Shown piece by piece: positions 1-8,093 of a DNA stretch of 64,000 bases (positions within the stretch are counted from its first letter, which is position 1; each line of letters begins with the position of its first letter). The stretch is taken from the NCBI RefSeq assembly GCF_038452265.1, contig NZ_CP151842.1, positions 1,302,001-1,366,000 on the forward strand, given 5' to 3'. Source of the DNA: Vibrio diazotrophicus. GTDB lineage: Bacteria; Pseudomonadota; Gammaproteobacteria; Enterobacterales; Vibrionaceae. The notes beneath the pieces were generated by a model that was not told the origin of the DNA, did not search any database, and saw only the letters and a list, made by a program, of their open reading frames with translations. The position numbers and the translations under genes are program-made.

Positions 1-155
1 CTAACTGCGGTACTGGTGTTGAGTTATTAGTGAGTGTTTCAACGGGGATGGCTTTTGAATTTGAGAAAAACCTTCCCCTCGATGATGTGTTAAATATTGC
101 AGACCAGTCTATGTATCATTCTAAGCACAGATTTCGTCATGCCAATAGAAGCTAA
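1..155 (+). CDS. Diguanylate cyclase, C-terminal end (partial)
   Basis: The reading frame is open from the window edge and stops at TAA 153-155. The roughly 50 visible residues have the form of the end of a GGDEF domain: a strand ending SVSTGMA, then LPLDDVLNIADQSMYHSKHRFR, which corresponds to the usual SIGVA...LL..AD.ALY.AK tail. GGDEF domains make the second messenger cyclic-di-GMP from two GTP molecules. The catalytic loop lies outside the window, so activity cannot be judged, nor can any N-terminal sensor domain. It is the first of several c-di-GMP genes in this stretch. Confidence 0.75.
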   Translation, partial: NCGTGVELLVSVSTGMAFEFEKNLPLDDVLNIADQSMYHSKHRFRHANRS

Positions 156-167
156 TCATTTATAAAC

Positions 168-356
168 TCACAGGGAGTGGGGCTGTTGTCGCTCCCTCAT
201 TGCTTGTTCTGCGATGTTGAATTGTCTTACATCCATACGTGCAAAGTCATTGCAACGCTCACATGAATGATGGGCTTTGCCATCTACATATTCGTGTTTT
301 GTCAGTAGTAAACTTGGTCTTTTGCACCAGTCACACACGCCTTCAATAGTAAACAT
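168..356 (-). CDS. Small protein with two CxxC zinc-knuckle motifs
   Basis: This is a 62-residue protein. It begins at an ATG preceded by a good ribosome-binding site (GGAGAAGAA). Two CxxC pairs, CDWC near residue 8 and CERC near residue 32, are about 20 residues apart and suggest one structural zinc site of the zinc-ribbon or knuckle kind. The C-terminal third is charged and probably helical. I do not recognise a characterised family, so no function is assigned. It is convergent with the preceding GGDEF gene, leaving only 12 bases between the two stops, and has its own upstream region, which suggests a monocistronic unit. Confidence 0.6.
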   Translation of the reverse strand: MFTIEGVCDWCKRPSLLLTKHEYVDGKAHHSCERCNDFARMDVRQFNIAEQAMRERQQPHSL

Positions 357-575
357 TTCTTCTCCTTACTGGTAATTAAAAGACTCGTCACTCAACTTCT
401 CACTAAGCATGAGAGTGATAGGACAAGGCTCTTAGCTGTTAGGCGCTAATTTCGCGCGGATTATGCCACAGTAAATTGAATAAGGTTAATGAAATGTTGT
501 GATATTGAGAGTGTTATCGATTGCAAAATCTAAGTATTTAAAAGGGCTGGAGATATTTCTCGATTCTAGTTGTAA

Positions 576-1604
576 CTAATTGTTAACTTTATTTAGGATG
601 GTTTTGAGAGCGCCATTTAAACGCTTCATCTCTTCGTCGCTACCTTTCATATCTGGATGGTAGATCTTGGATAACTGCTTATAGCGAACCTTAATAGCTT
701 TCTCATCAGGTACTTGACTCGGGTGATAGCCAAACACTGCGCAGGCGAGTTGAAACTTCTGATCTTGATTTGTGTTCGCTTGGTTTTTTTGTGACCGCTT
801 TAATTCCTGATAAAGAACTTCAAGTTGCCTTTTTTGCTTCTTAATCACGGCGATATTGTCGGCTAGCTTTTGCTCTAGCTTTTGCTCTAGCTGTTGTTGC
901 TCTGTTAACTGGTCTGACGCATCTGCCTCATGCTTTTGTCTTTTTTGGCGCTGATTGAGTGAGGTAACAAGCATTAGTAGAGCAATCGACGCCAGTATCA
1001 CGACATAAACCCAATTCAGTTTATCTAAGTCTAAACGGGAAGGCGTAGGAAGTGTTTCTTGCTGAGAATTTGCTTCGTTGTCGAGCTGATCAATCGCAGA
1101 TACCTGTTTTGCTCTTTGCTGGTTGAACTTATCTTCCAATATTTGACTGTATGCTTGCTCGGCTTCAGGAAGTGATTCGGCGGCTGTACGAAACCAAATC
1201 TCTGCCATCTGTTGTGACGTCGGGGAGTTCTTTATAGCCTGATACTGCTTGCCTAACTCAAATTGCGCCTTAGCGTTCCCTTGCGTAGCCAGTTTGGTTA
1301 GCCAGTAGATGCCTTCAGCAGTATTGATTTCAGTGCCTTGCCCTCGTATATACATTTTAGCCAGTTGATGCATTGCTTGAGGCTGATTTCTTTCAGAGGA
1401 TTGTTGAAACCAGTAAAAGGCTTCGCTTAGATTTTGAGGAATTCCGTCACCAGATTGGTAGCGAAGGGCTAACTGATATTGTGCCACCGCATCGTTATTG
1501 CTGGCTTTACTCAATAACTCAGCTATTTGAGGATCCGAGGATGTATCTGCATACGAGGAGAAAGCCCAGCAGAGAGAAACAAGCCCTATTAGCAATCGAT
1601 TCAA
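576..1604 (-). CDS. Sel1-repeat and J-domain envelope protein
   Basis: The protein has 342 residues. Residues 1-20 look like a signal peptide (a hydrophobic stretch ending SSYADT). Residues about 39-145 contain Sel1-type TPR repeats (AQYQLALRYQSGDGI, AMHQLAKMYIRGQG, AKAQFELGKQY). Residues 199-214 form a membrane segment, and 230-275 is a Gln/Glu/Lys-rich coiled coil. Residues about 283-342 form a J-domain with the diagnostic HPD at 316-318. J-domains stimulate DnaK ATPase activity, while Sel1 repeats mediate protein contacts. The layout predicts a periplasmic repeat domain with a cytoplasmic J-domain that recruits DnaK, but the client is unknown. The start codon is TTG with GGAAGG just upstream. 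A short in-frame DNA repeat encodes EQKLEQKL. Confidence 0.72.
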   Translation of the reverse strand: MNRLLIGLVSLCWAFSSYADTSSDPQIAELLSKASNNDAVAQYQLALRYQSGDGIPQNLSEAFYWFQQSSERNQPQAMHQLAKMYIRGQGTEINTAEGIYWLTKLATQGNAKAQFELGKQYQAIKNSPTSQQMAEIWFRTAAESLPEAEQAYSQILEDKFNQQRAKQVSAIDQLDNEANSQQETLPTPSRLDLDKLNWVYVVILASIALLMLVTSLNQRQKRQKHEADASDQLTEQQQLEQKLEQKLADNIAVIKKQKRQLEVLYQELKRSQKNQANTNQDQKFQLACAVFGYHPSQVPDEKAIKVRYKQLSKIYHPDMKGSDEEMKRLNGALKTILNKVNN

Positions 1605-1635
1605 GATGACCTTCCGTGTTCTACTTCAGAGAATA

Positions 1636-1759
1636 TACTCTTCCTACTTGAAGCTGCAGCTGTGTTGCCTACGTTCGTTCACCCCAATCACATAATTTAT
1701 CTATGCTCATGGGGATTCACTCACTTGTCGCCTACCTGCAACTCCAAGTAGTTTGAGTA
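1636..1759. repeat. ERIC (enterobacterial repetitive intergenic consensus) element
   Basis: This is an imperfect palindrome of about 124 bp. Its ends are inverted (CTACTTGAAGCTGCAG at 1644 against CTGCAACTCCAAGTAG at 1736). The centre holds GGGGATTCAC and, on the other strand, TGATTGGGGTGAACG, which match the conserved inverted cores of ERIC elements known from enterobacteria and vibrios. ERICs are non-coding, lie between genes, are transcribed with them and fold into long hairpins. This one sits between two leftward genes. I saw no second copy in the window. Confidence 0.8.
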
Positions 1760-1785
1760 AAATCCCAGCCTTAAAGCTGGGATTT
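1760..1785 (-). terminator. Hairpin next to the ERIC element, possible terminator
   Basis: A perfect 10-bp stem (AAATCCCAGC / GCTGGGATTT) with a six-base loop follows the ERIC element. On the leftward strand it is followed by a short T run, so it could end leftward transcription from the OmpA-like lipoprotein gene. Confidence 0.5.
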
Positions 1786-1822
1786 AAACTAAGTCTATCT
1801 TAACGCTAGTCGTTGACGAGTT

Positions 1823-1860
1823 AAACGGAGTTATCTTTTAAAGCCAATCAAACTCCGTTT
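1823..1860 (-). terminator. Long-loop hairpin after the OmpA-like lipoprotein gene
   Basis: Stem AAACGGAGTT / AACTCCGTTT with a loop of about 18 bases, 30 bases beyond the stop of the lipoprotein gene on its strand. It has T residues at its foot in either direction. The long loop makes it weaker than a textbook terminator. Confidence 0.45.
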
Positions 1861-1889
1861 TCTGCTACTTCAGCGTCTTTCTCGATGGC

Positions 1890-2558
1890 TTATTTCAACG
1901 GTAGAATTTGGATCTCTACACGGCGGTTACATGAACGACCTTGCGTAGTGCTGTTTGAACAAAGCGGGTAGCGTTCGCCATTTCCGCGAGCAATTGCACG
2001 ACCTGTCGCAACACCTTGTGAGATTAGGAATGAGCGAACAGATTCAGCACGACGCTCAGACAGAACTTGGTTGGTGTTGTCACTGCCAGTGCTATCTGTG
2101 TGACCATCAATGACAAGGCTTGTATCAGGGTATTCAACAAGAATACGGGCAACACCGCGTAGTGTGTTGTGAATGCTTGAGTCTAGTTGGTAGGAGTTGC
2201 TAGAGAAACCAATACCGTTTTCCAGACGAAGAAGCAGTTGGTTTTCGCCCACACGCTCCACTTGTACGCCTGAATTTAAAAGTTCTTTACGAAGCACGGC
2301 TTCTTGCTGGTCAAAGTAGTAACCAACGCCACCACCGACAGCAGCGCCGCCTGCTGCACCAATCAGTGCGTATTTACGACGCTCTTTTGCGTCATCACCT
2401 GTCGCTAAACCTGCAGCTGCACCAGCTAGAGCACCGAGCAAAGCACCTTTGGTTGCAGAGTTTGTTTCTGTTTCACCGGTTGTCGCGTTTTGGCGTTGAG
2501 TTGCCTGACAGCCAGATAATGCAATTGCCACTGCTAGGGCCAATGTGATTTTTTTCAA
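1890..2558 (-). CDS. OmpA-family glycine-zipper lipoprotein (YiaD-like)
   Basis: The 222-residue protein has a lipoprotein signal peptide with lipobox ALSGC (lipidated Cys17). A glycine-zipper segment (about 38-85, rich in GALLGALAGAAAG-type repeats, interrupted by a charged DDAKERRKY stretch) is followed by an OmpA-type peptidoglycan-binding domain (about 110-222). The latter has the typical VIDGHTDSTGSD and LSERRAESVRSFL motifs, in which the Asp and Arg contact diaminopimelate. It should sit in the outer membrane and tether it to the cell wall, like E. coli YiaD. The start is TTG with GGAG about ten bases upstream; the next in-frame start would lose the signal peptide. Confidence 0.85.
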   Translation of the reverse strand: MKKITLALAVAIALSGCQATQRQNATTGETETNSATKGALLGALAGAAAGLATGDDAKERRKYALIGAAGGAAVGGGVGYYFDQQEAVLRKELLNSGVQVERVGENQLLLRLENGIGFSSNSYQLDSSIHNTLRGVARILVEYPDTSLVIDGHTDSTGSDNTNQVLSERRAESVRSFLISQGVATGRAIARGNGERYPLCSNSTTQGRSCNRRVEIQILPLK

Positions 2559-2676
2559 GGTATCTACTCCATGTCTTGTTTTTTTGCCGCATGCATCAGA
2601 CGAAATTCGAAGGAGAAGATCAACTAGGAAAAGTCTGATTTGACGTAGGACTGACGAAAAACTTTCAACGAAAGGT

Positions 2677-3366
2677 CTACTTCAATAGTTTAGGTGCTTG
2701 TGCGCCATTTATCGGGCGATTGACAGAAACTCTGCGACCTTTTTTTAAACCTACTTCATAATCCGCAGTCAGGTTTTTCATTGCCTCACGCAGCTGTTGC
2801 TTGAACGTTTCGCGGTCAACGTTCTTAAATTCTTTATCAATGTAGTCGTTGATTTTGTTTGCAGAGTCTTCATCCGGCGATATGACAGGAAGTTTTTCCA
2901 GCGCACCTTCAATCCATCCAGACACAAAAGAACCGACACGTCTATTTACTTCAAGTGTCGATGTCCCGCTGCCGGCAAAGCTGTTGCGGAATTGTCCTGT
3001 ATGTTCGTTCATTTCTCTGTAAACAATATCAAAAGCAAATGCGGCGAAGATGGCTCTATCGGCTTCACCAATGAACTCTACGCGTTTTAAACCTTTGTGA
3101 TTGATAAGCACAGCTTCTACACCAAACTTAGTATTGATACCACGAATGATGCGTAATATACCTGAGCTGATAGAGGCGGGCAGTAAGTGGCTAGACTGTG
3201 TTTTACCCAGTTTAATGAATTCAATATCATCTTTATCAAGACCATATTTCAGCATTAAACGGTGCGCCATTTTTATCGCATTGGCGGCTTCGTTTACGTT
3301 TGCTGAGTTTCCAAGCTCTAAACACTTGGCAATTTTTTTCAGGGCTTTCTTTTTATCAATCGACAT
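2677..3366 (-). CDS. DUF2786 domain protein
   Basis: The protein has 229 residues and an ATG start. The first ~45 residues match the DUF2786 pattern (KKALKKIAKCLELGNSANVNEAANAIKMAHRLMLKYGL), a short helical domain with a conserved Lys-rich start and the A..A...A..LM.KY core. The remainder is mixed alpha/beta with a basic C-terminus. The family is found in both phages and bacterial chromosomes and has no established biochemical role. Here it stands alone between the lipoprotein and DUF3334 genes, with no phage genes nearby. The position and fold hint at nucleic-acid binding, but that is only inference. Confidence 0.7.
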   Translation of the reverse strand: MSIDKKKALKKIAKCLELGNSANVNEAANAIKMAHRLMLKYGLDKDDIEFIKLGKTQSSHLLPASISSGILRIIRGINTKFGVEAVLINHKGLKRVEFIGEADRAIFAAFAFDIVYREMNEHTGQFRNSFAGSGTSTLEVNRRVGSFVSGWIEGALEKLPVISPDEDSANKINDYIDKEFKNVDRETFKQQLREAMKNLTADYEVGLKKGRRVSVNRPINGAQAPKLLK

Positions 3367-3480
3367 TCAAAAACTTTAGGGTCTGTTGACCTATTACCGA
3401 GATTAGAAAAGTCCGATATTTTAACGTTTTTGCAGCATTAGGGGAAGGGAAGAAGCCACCTTTGTGGGTGGCAACTAATA

Positions 3481-4158
3481 CTATAAGCCTAGTTCGTCCA
3501 ACAGGTCTGACGCAATGTCATCCTCTTGCTTATCTTCTTTCTTTGCCGTTAAACCTTTCTGAGTACTTTCAAGAATAGAATCTGGACTTTCGTCTTCGGC
3601 CATTTCGAAGTCTTCAAGTTGGATAAACTCTGTTTTATCCATGGCGAGTTCTAAGTAGAAAATGTTGTTTTTCTCAGTAGAGAAAGTCACTCGTCTCACT
3701 TGAGGTCTGTCGAGGTTGGTATCGACAGATAGAATAACCTGCTTATTCAAAGACAACATTTTTGGTTGGTTCTGGGTGATGTTGGTTTGTAGCTCTTTAC
3801 GGATCTTGTTGGTGAAGTCTCCAACCAACTGGTTCATCAGTTCGCCCAGTACGTCACCCACTTCGTCAGAAGTGTGCAGAATAGCCAGTTCTTCTTCAGG
3901 CATACCCATGCTACGCATGTAGTTTGTGTAAACCTCAAGGGCAGCTTTTGCGGTAAAGTTGATAACGACTAGTCCCGAAAAGCCACCATCAAATAGCACA
4001 AAACAACCAAAATCTGGTTTAAGAGAGGTTTTGTTGATTTTCTGCACCATCGCCGAATAGTTGATGTTGGAGTTGGTTGCGGAAGTAAGAACTGAAGAGA
4101 CGGATTGACACAGCTTTAGCAAGATATCTTCCGTGGTTACGATTTTGTTTTTTCTCAT
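3481..4158 (-). CDS. DUF3334 protein with CheC/CheX-type phosphatase signature
   Basis: The 225-residue protein belongs to the DUF3334 family seen in vibrios and relatives. Residues 50-70 form a strand pair (FGCFVLFDGGFSGLVVINF), followed by a helix and then the stretch 102-132. That stretch fits the (D/S)xxxExxNx22P signature of CheC/CheX/FliY CheY-P phosphatases exactly: D102, E106, N109 and P132. This suggests a cytoplasmic CheX-like fold that may dephosphorylate a response regulator or bind one. The acidic C-terminal 45 residues look disordered. It is monocistronic, and its promoter region holds a GCAAACGTTTGC palindrome 64 bases upstream of the ATG. The phosphatase idea is inference from the motif. 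Confidence 0.75.
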   Translation of the reverse strand: MRKNKIVTTEDILLKLCQSVSSVLTSATNSNINYSAMVQKINKTSLKPDFGCFVLFDGGFSGLVVINFTAKAALEVYTNYMRSMGMPEEELAILHTSDEVGDVLGELMNQLVGDFTNKIRKELQTNITQNQPKMLSLNKQVILSVDTNLDRPQVRRVTFSTEKNNIFYLELAMDKTEFIQLEDFEMAEDESPDSILESTQKGLTAKKEDKQEDDIASDLLDELGL

Positions 4159-4221
4159 GGTGTATCCGTAAAGGCCAATCGGCCTTGGTAATGCATAACA
4201 ACTTTTTAGCCCAGCTTTTTG

Positions 4222-4233
4222 GCAAACGTTTGC
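4222..4233. promoter_or_regulatory. LacI/PurR-type palindrome GCAAACGTTTGC
   Basis: A perfect 12-bp palindrome, the core of PurR and related LacI-family operators, lies 64 bases upstream of the DUF3334 gene and about 185 bases upstream of ydiJ. The same core occurs upstream of purT, where PurR control is expected. The position favours control of the DUF3334 gene, but the regulator is not known. Confidence 0.45.
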
Positions 4234-4416
4234 ACAGCTGTAACTTTATGTTTTCAAGCGAATCGAATTTGAACAGTTAGAAAAATGTATTTGATTCGCT
4301 CTGTCAACGAGATTCTGATTTGATCACCTTTTCAAATGTTGTAAAGTGACCGAATTCATATAATTAACCTATAAACCCATAGCTGATTGGATCAGCGACT
4401 TACGGGCAGGAAGCAA

Positions 4417-7400
4417 ATGTTACCAAGACTTCACTTTCAATCTGATGTCGATCCGGTTGTATTAACGTTTTTACATGAACTAGAAGCTGCTGGTTTTACT
4501 GGCGATATCGAAACTCAATATTCTAGCCGTCTGGCAGTAGCCACTGATAACAGTGTATACCAACAACTCCCCCAAGCTGTGATTTTGCCTAAATCCACGG
4601 AAGATGTTGCCCTAATCGGTAAGATGAGTGCTAAACCTGAATTTGAAAGAGTGACTTTTTCCCCACGCGGTGGTGGTACCGGTACTAACGGTCAGGCTCT
4701 GACTAAAGGTATCGTGGTCGATCTTTCTCGTTACATGAATCAGATTCTTGAAATTAATGCTGAAGAAGGCTGGGTTCGTGTTCAAAGCGGTGTGATTAAA
4801 GATCAGCTCAATGACGCTGTTCGTCCATACGGCTTTTTCTTCTCTCCTGATCTTTCTACCAGTAACCGTGCAACGATAGGCGGTATGGTGAACACTGACG
4901 CCTCTGGTCAGGGTTCATTGAAATACGGTAAAACTTCTGATCACGTATTGTCTCTGCAAGCCGTATTCGCGGATGGTTCGATTCTTGAAACCGACATGTC
5001 ACGCGGCACGCCAGAAGAAGGTAATTACGCTTATCAAGCGATGCAGGTGACCGAAGCAGTATGTCGTGACAAGCGTCAGCAGATTGTCGATAAGTTTCCT
5101 CCTCTTAATCGATTCCTCACCGGTTATGACCTGAAAAATGCCATCAACGAAGAAACGGGAGAGTTTAATATCACTCGCGTTCTTTGTGGTGCCGAAGGTT
5201 CATTGGCATTTATTACCGAAGCCAAACTTAACCTGACTCGTATTCCTAAAGCACGTACCTTAGTGAACGTGAAATACGACAGCTTTGATTCCGCCTTACG
5301 TAATGCACCGCTTATGGTCGAAGCGGAAGCGTTATCTGTTGAAACGGTCGATTCTAAAGTTCTTAACCTTGCCAAAGAAGATATCGTCTGGCATAGCGTC
5401 AGTGACCTTATCACGGACGTTCCGGGCAAAGAGATGCAAGGCATCAATATCGTTGAGTTCGCCGATCAGGATGAAGCAACGGTAGAGTCTTTAGTGGCAA
5501 AGCTAACGGCAAGTCTTGATGAAGCTTTGGCTAATCAGCGAGGTGGCATTATCGGCTACCAAGTGTGCACGGATTTAGCCAGCATCAACCGTATCTACAA
5601 CATGCGTAAAAAAGCGGTAGGTTTGTTGGGCGCAGCGAAAGGGCGAGCTAAACCTGTACCGTTTACCGAAGATACTTGTGTTCCGCCAGAAAACTTAGCG
5701 GACTTTATTGCTGAATTCCGTGAACTATTAGATTCGAAACAACTTGCTTATGGCATGTTTGGTCACGTCGATGCGGGTGTATTGCACGTTCGCCCAGCGT
5801 TGGATCTTTGCGATCCGAAGCAAGAGCTGATGATGCACGAAATCTCTGATGAAGTGGTCAAGCTGGTGGCGAAATATGGTGGTTTGATGTGGGGTGAACA
5901 CGGCAAAGGTTACCGCTCGGAGTACGGCCCTGCATTCTTTGGTGAAGAGCTGTTTACCGAACTGCGCCGCGTGAAAGAAGCCTTCGACCCGCACAATAAG
6001 ATGAACCCAGGCAAAATCTGTACGCCGCTCAACACTAATTTTGAACTGGTTAAAGTGTCAGACAGAAAACGTGGTTATTACGATCGACAAATCGATGTTC
6101 AAGTGCGTGACAGCTTTAAACAAGCGATGGAATGTAATGGTAACGGCTTGTGTTTCAACTACGAAACCAGCTCACCTATGTGTCCGTCAATGAAAGTCAC
6201 GGCGGATCGTCGTCACTCGCCGAAAGGTCGTGCGGGTCTGGTGCGTGAATGGCTGCGTCAGCTTACAGAGCAGGGTATTGATATTCTGGATCTGGAAAAT
6301 CAAACACTGACCAAGACGGCCAGCATCAAAACCATGATTGACCGAATTCGCAATCGCATCAACCAACGTCACGAATATGACTTCTCACATGAAGTGTATG
6401 AAGCGATGAATGGCTGTTTGGCGTGTAAAGCGTGTGCAAGCCAGTGTCCCATCAAAGTTGATGTTCCTAGTTTCCGTTCGCGTTTCTTAAATATCTATCA
6501 CTCACGCTATCAGCGTCCGGTGAAAGACTATTTGGTGGCAAATATCGAAACTATGTTACCGCTGATGGGCAAAGCACCGAAACTGGTCAATGGTGTGTTG
6601 GAACAAAAATGGGTTCAAAGCCTAACCGCAAAAACGGTTGGCTATGTGGATGCGCCATTGCTGACAGTTCCTACGCTTGCACAGCGTACTCGTCGTCACC
6701 CAGTTGCTACTTTTGATATGCAGTATTTGGCTGGCATCTCTAAAGATGAGCGTGAGCAACATGTCATCATCGTTCAAGACCCATTCACCAGTTATTACGA
6801 TGCTGAAGTGGTGGAAGACTTCATCGCATTAGCCATTAAACTGGGTAAGAAGCCGGTGTTGTTACCGTTCAAGCCAAACGGCAAAGCACAGCACATCAAA
6901 GGTTTCCTGAAGCAGTTTAAAGCAACGGCAGAAAGTACAGCGGCTTTCCTAGAGAAGGTGGCGGATCTTGAAATTCCTATGGTTGGCGTTGATCCGGCGT
7001 TGGTACTTTGCTATCGCGATGAATACGCAGAAGTGCTTGGTGACAAGCGTGGAGATTTCTCTGTGTTAACGGTTCATGAATGGATGAAACCGCGTTTGTC
7101 TGAGTTTGCAACCACAGACAGCACCAACGGCGAAGCGTGGTATTTACTCGCGCACTGTACTGAAAAAACCAAGTTACCGAACGCTGAAAAAGAGTGGGGA
7201 GAAATTTTTGCTCACTTTGGCGGACTGTTAAAAACAGTACCTGTTGGTTGTTGTGGTATGGCGGGTACGTTTGGTCATGAGCTTGATAAGCTGCAAATCT
7301 CGAAAGATATTTACGGGCTAAGCTGGAAACCAAGTTTAGAAAAACTGCCAAAAGAACGCTGCTTGATCACGGGCTACTCTTGCCGAAGTCAGGTGAAACG

Positions 7401-7455
7401 TTTTGAGCACATTAAGCCTAAACATCCGTTACAGGCGTTATTAGAGTTAATCTAG
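4417..7455 (+). CDS. ydiJ: FAD/Fe-S 2-hydroxyacid dehydrogenase, YdiJ type
   Basis: This 1012-residue protein matches E. coli YdiJ along its whole length. Order of domains: a PCMH-type FAD-binding domain (PRGGGTGTNGQ at about 83-93, then STSNRATIGG), a FAD-linked oxidase C-terminal domain (MFGHVDAGVLHVRP; MWGEHGKGYRSEYG; NPGKIC), Fe-S cluster motifs (ECNGNGLC...SPMCPS; NGCLACKACASQCPI) and a CCG domain (VGCCGMAGTFGHE). The family oxidises D-2-hydroxyacids, and YdiJ has been described as a D-2-hydroxyglutarate dehydrogenase feeding electrons to the respiratory chain. I chose the ATG at 4417 because GGCAGGAAG lies just upstream; a TTG 30 bases earlier has no such site. A strong terminator follows. 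Monocistronic. Confidence 0.93.
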   Translation: MLPRLHFQSDVDPVVLTFLHELEAAGFTGDIETQYSSRLAVATDNSVYQQLPQAVILPKSTEDVALIGKMSAKPEFERVTFSPRGGGTGTNGQALTKGIVVDLSRYMNQILEINAEEGWVRVQSGVIKDQLNDAVRPYGFFFSPDLSTSNRATIGGMVNTDASGQGSLKYGKTSDHVLSLQAVFADGSILETDMSRGTPEEGNYAYQAMQVTEAVCRDKRQQIVDKFPPLNRFLTGYDLKNAINEETGEFNITRVLCGAEGSLAFITEAKLNLTRIPKARTLVNVKYDSFDSALRNAPLMVEAEALSVETVDSKVLNLAKEDIVWHSVSDLITDVPGKEMQGINIVEFADQDEATVESLVAKLTASLDEALANQRGGIIGYQVCTDLASINRIYNMRKKAVGLLGAAKGRAKPVPFTEDTCVPPENLADFIAEFRELLDSKQLAYGMFGHVDAGVLHVRPALDLCDPKQELMMHEISDEVVKLVAKYGGLMWGEHGKGYRSEYGPAFFGEELFTELRRVKEAFDPHNKMNPGKICTPLNTNFELVKVSDRKRGYYDRQIDVQVRDSFKQAMECNGNGLCFNYETSSPMCPSMKVTADRRHSPKGRAGLVREWLRQLTEQGIDILDLENQTLTKTASIKTMIDRIRNRINQRHEYDFSHEVYEAMNGCLACKACASQCPIKVDVPSFRSRFLNIYHSRYQRPVKDYLVANIETMLPLMGKAPKLVNGVLEQKWVQSLTAKTVGYVDAPLLTVPTLAQRTRRHPVATFDMQYLAGISKDEREQHVIIVQDPFTSYYDAEVVEDFIALAIKLGKKPVLLPFKPNGKAQHIKGFLKQFKATAESTAAFLEKVADLEIPMVGVDPALVLCYRDEYAEVLGDKRGDFSVLTVHEWMKPRLSEFATTDSTNGEAWYLLAHCTEKTKLPNAEKEWGEIFAHFGGLLKTVPVGCCGMAGTFGHELDKLQISKDIYGLSWKPSLEKLPKERCLITGYSCRSQVKRFEHIKPKHPLQALLELI

Positions 7456-7470
7456 TTCTGAATATGAATA

Positions 7471-7500
7471 ATTAAGCCCGACATTGTCGGGCTTAATTTT
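7471..7500 (+). terminator. Rho-independent terminator after ydiJ
   Basis: A near-perfect palindrome, ATTAAGCCCGACA paired with TGTCGGGCTTAAT, is followed by TTTT. It begins 16 bases after the ydiJ stop. Confidence 0.88.
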
Positions 7501-7559
7501 ATCTATCATTATTAGACAATTAAGTTTATCAATTGAATGTGTGCTAACGGAGAAAACCA

Positions 7560-8021
7560 ATGCATCGACTGGAACTCAAAATTCCGCCAGTAGCCGTGTT
7601 TTTGATTGCTATGGTACTGATTAATCGCTTTGCTCATATCTTTACGTTTGCTCATGTACCATTGCCCTATGTCGGCGTAGTCTGGAGCATCTGTTTTGTG
7701 CTTTCGGGTTTTATTGGTATTGCTGGTATTTATGAGTTTCGTAAAGCGAAAACAACGGTAAACCCGACAAAACCCCATCAAGCCACGAGCATAGTAGAAA
7801 GCGGCATCTTTCACTATTCACGTAATCCCATGTATTTAGGGTTGCTGCTGTTATTAATTGGTTTTGCTTACTGGCAACAGAATGGTTTGAGTTTTCTTAC
7901 CTGTGTTGGTTTCGTTTGGTATATGAACCGTTTTCAGATAGAGCCAGAAGAGCGCACCTTAACGCAGATTTTTGGTCAGCCTTATGTTGACTATAAAACC
8001 CGTGTCCGGCGCTGGATTTAA
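7560..8021 (+). CDS. Isoprenylcysteine methyltransferase-like (ICMT/PEMT family) membrane protein
   Basis: The 153-residue protein has an ATG preceded by GGAGAA. Three or four membrane segments are visible (about 13-32, 39-58, 95-125). The second half has the family pattern: SGIFHYSRNPMYLGLLLLLIG, then FQIEPEERTLTQIFGQPYVDYKTRVRRWI. The RNPMY and EE..L...FG..Y..Y...V.R motifs bind S-adenosylmethionine in ICMT and PEMT enzymes. Bacteria have no prenylated CaaX proteins, so the natural substrate of such homologues is unknown, possibly a lipid or a small thiol. It is a single-gene unit facing a convergent neighbour. Confidence 0.82.
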   Translation: MHRLELKIPPVAVFLIAMVLINRFAHIFTFAHVPLPYVGVVWSICFVLSGFIGIAGIYEFRKAKTTVNPTKPHQATSIVESGIFHYSRNPMYLGLLLLLIGFAYWQQNGLSFLTCVGFVWYMNRFQIEPEERTLTQIFGQPYVDYKTRVRRWI

Positions 8022-8049
8022 AGCAAATCTGCTTGTGAGGTAAATAAAA

Positions 8050-8073
8050 AGCCCCACTCAATGGAGTAGGGCT
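8050..8073. terminator. Bidirectional terminator between convergent genes
   Basis: Stem AGCCCCACTC / GAGTAGGGCT with loop AATG, preceded by an A run, lies between the methyltransferase-like gene (rightward) and the DUF3581 gene (leftward). The A run gives the T tract on the leftward strand. Confidence 0.7.
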
Positions 8074-8093
8074 AGGTTATTCTTTAGGACGAT

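Noticed and set aside
3376..3391. A 16-base sequence (TTAGGGTCTGTTGACC) also present, inverted, at 28414-28429
   Set aside because: One shared 16-mer is expected about once by chance in a window of this size. At 28414 it is simply part of a terminator stem.
4387..4416. Ten extra residues at the start of ydiJ (TTG start)
   Set aside because: No ribosome-binding site upstream, and the E. coli homologue aligns from the ATG at 4417.
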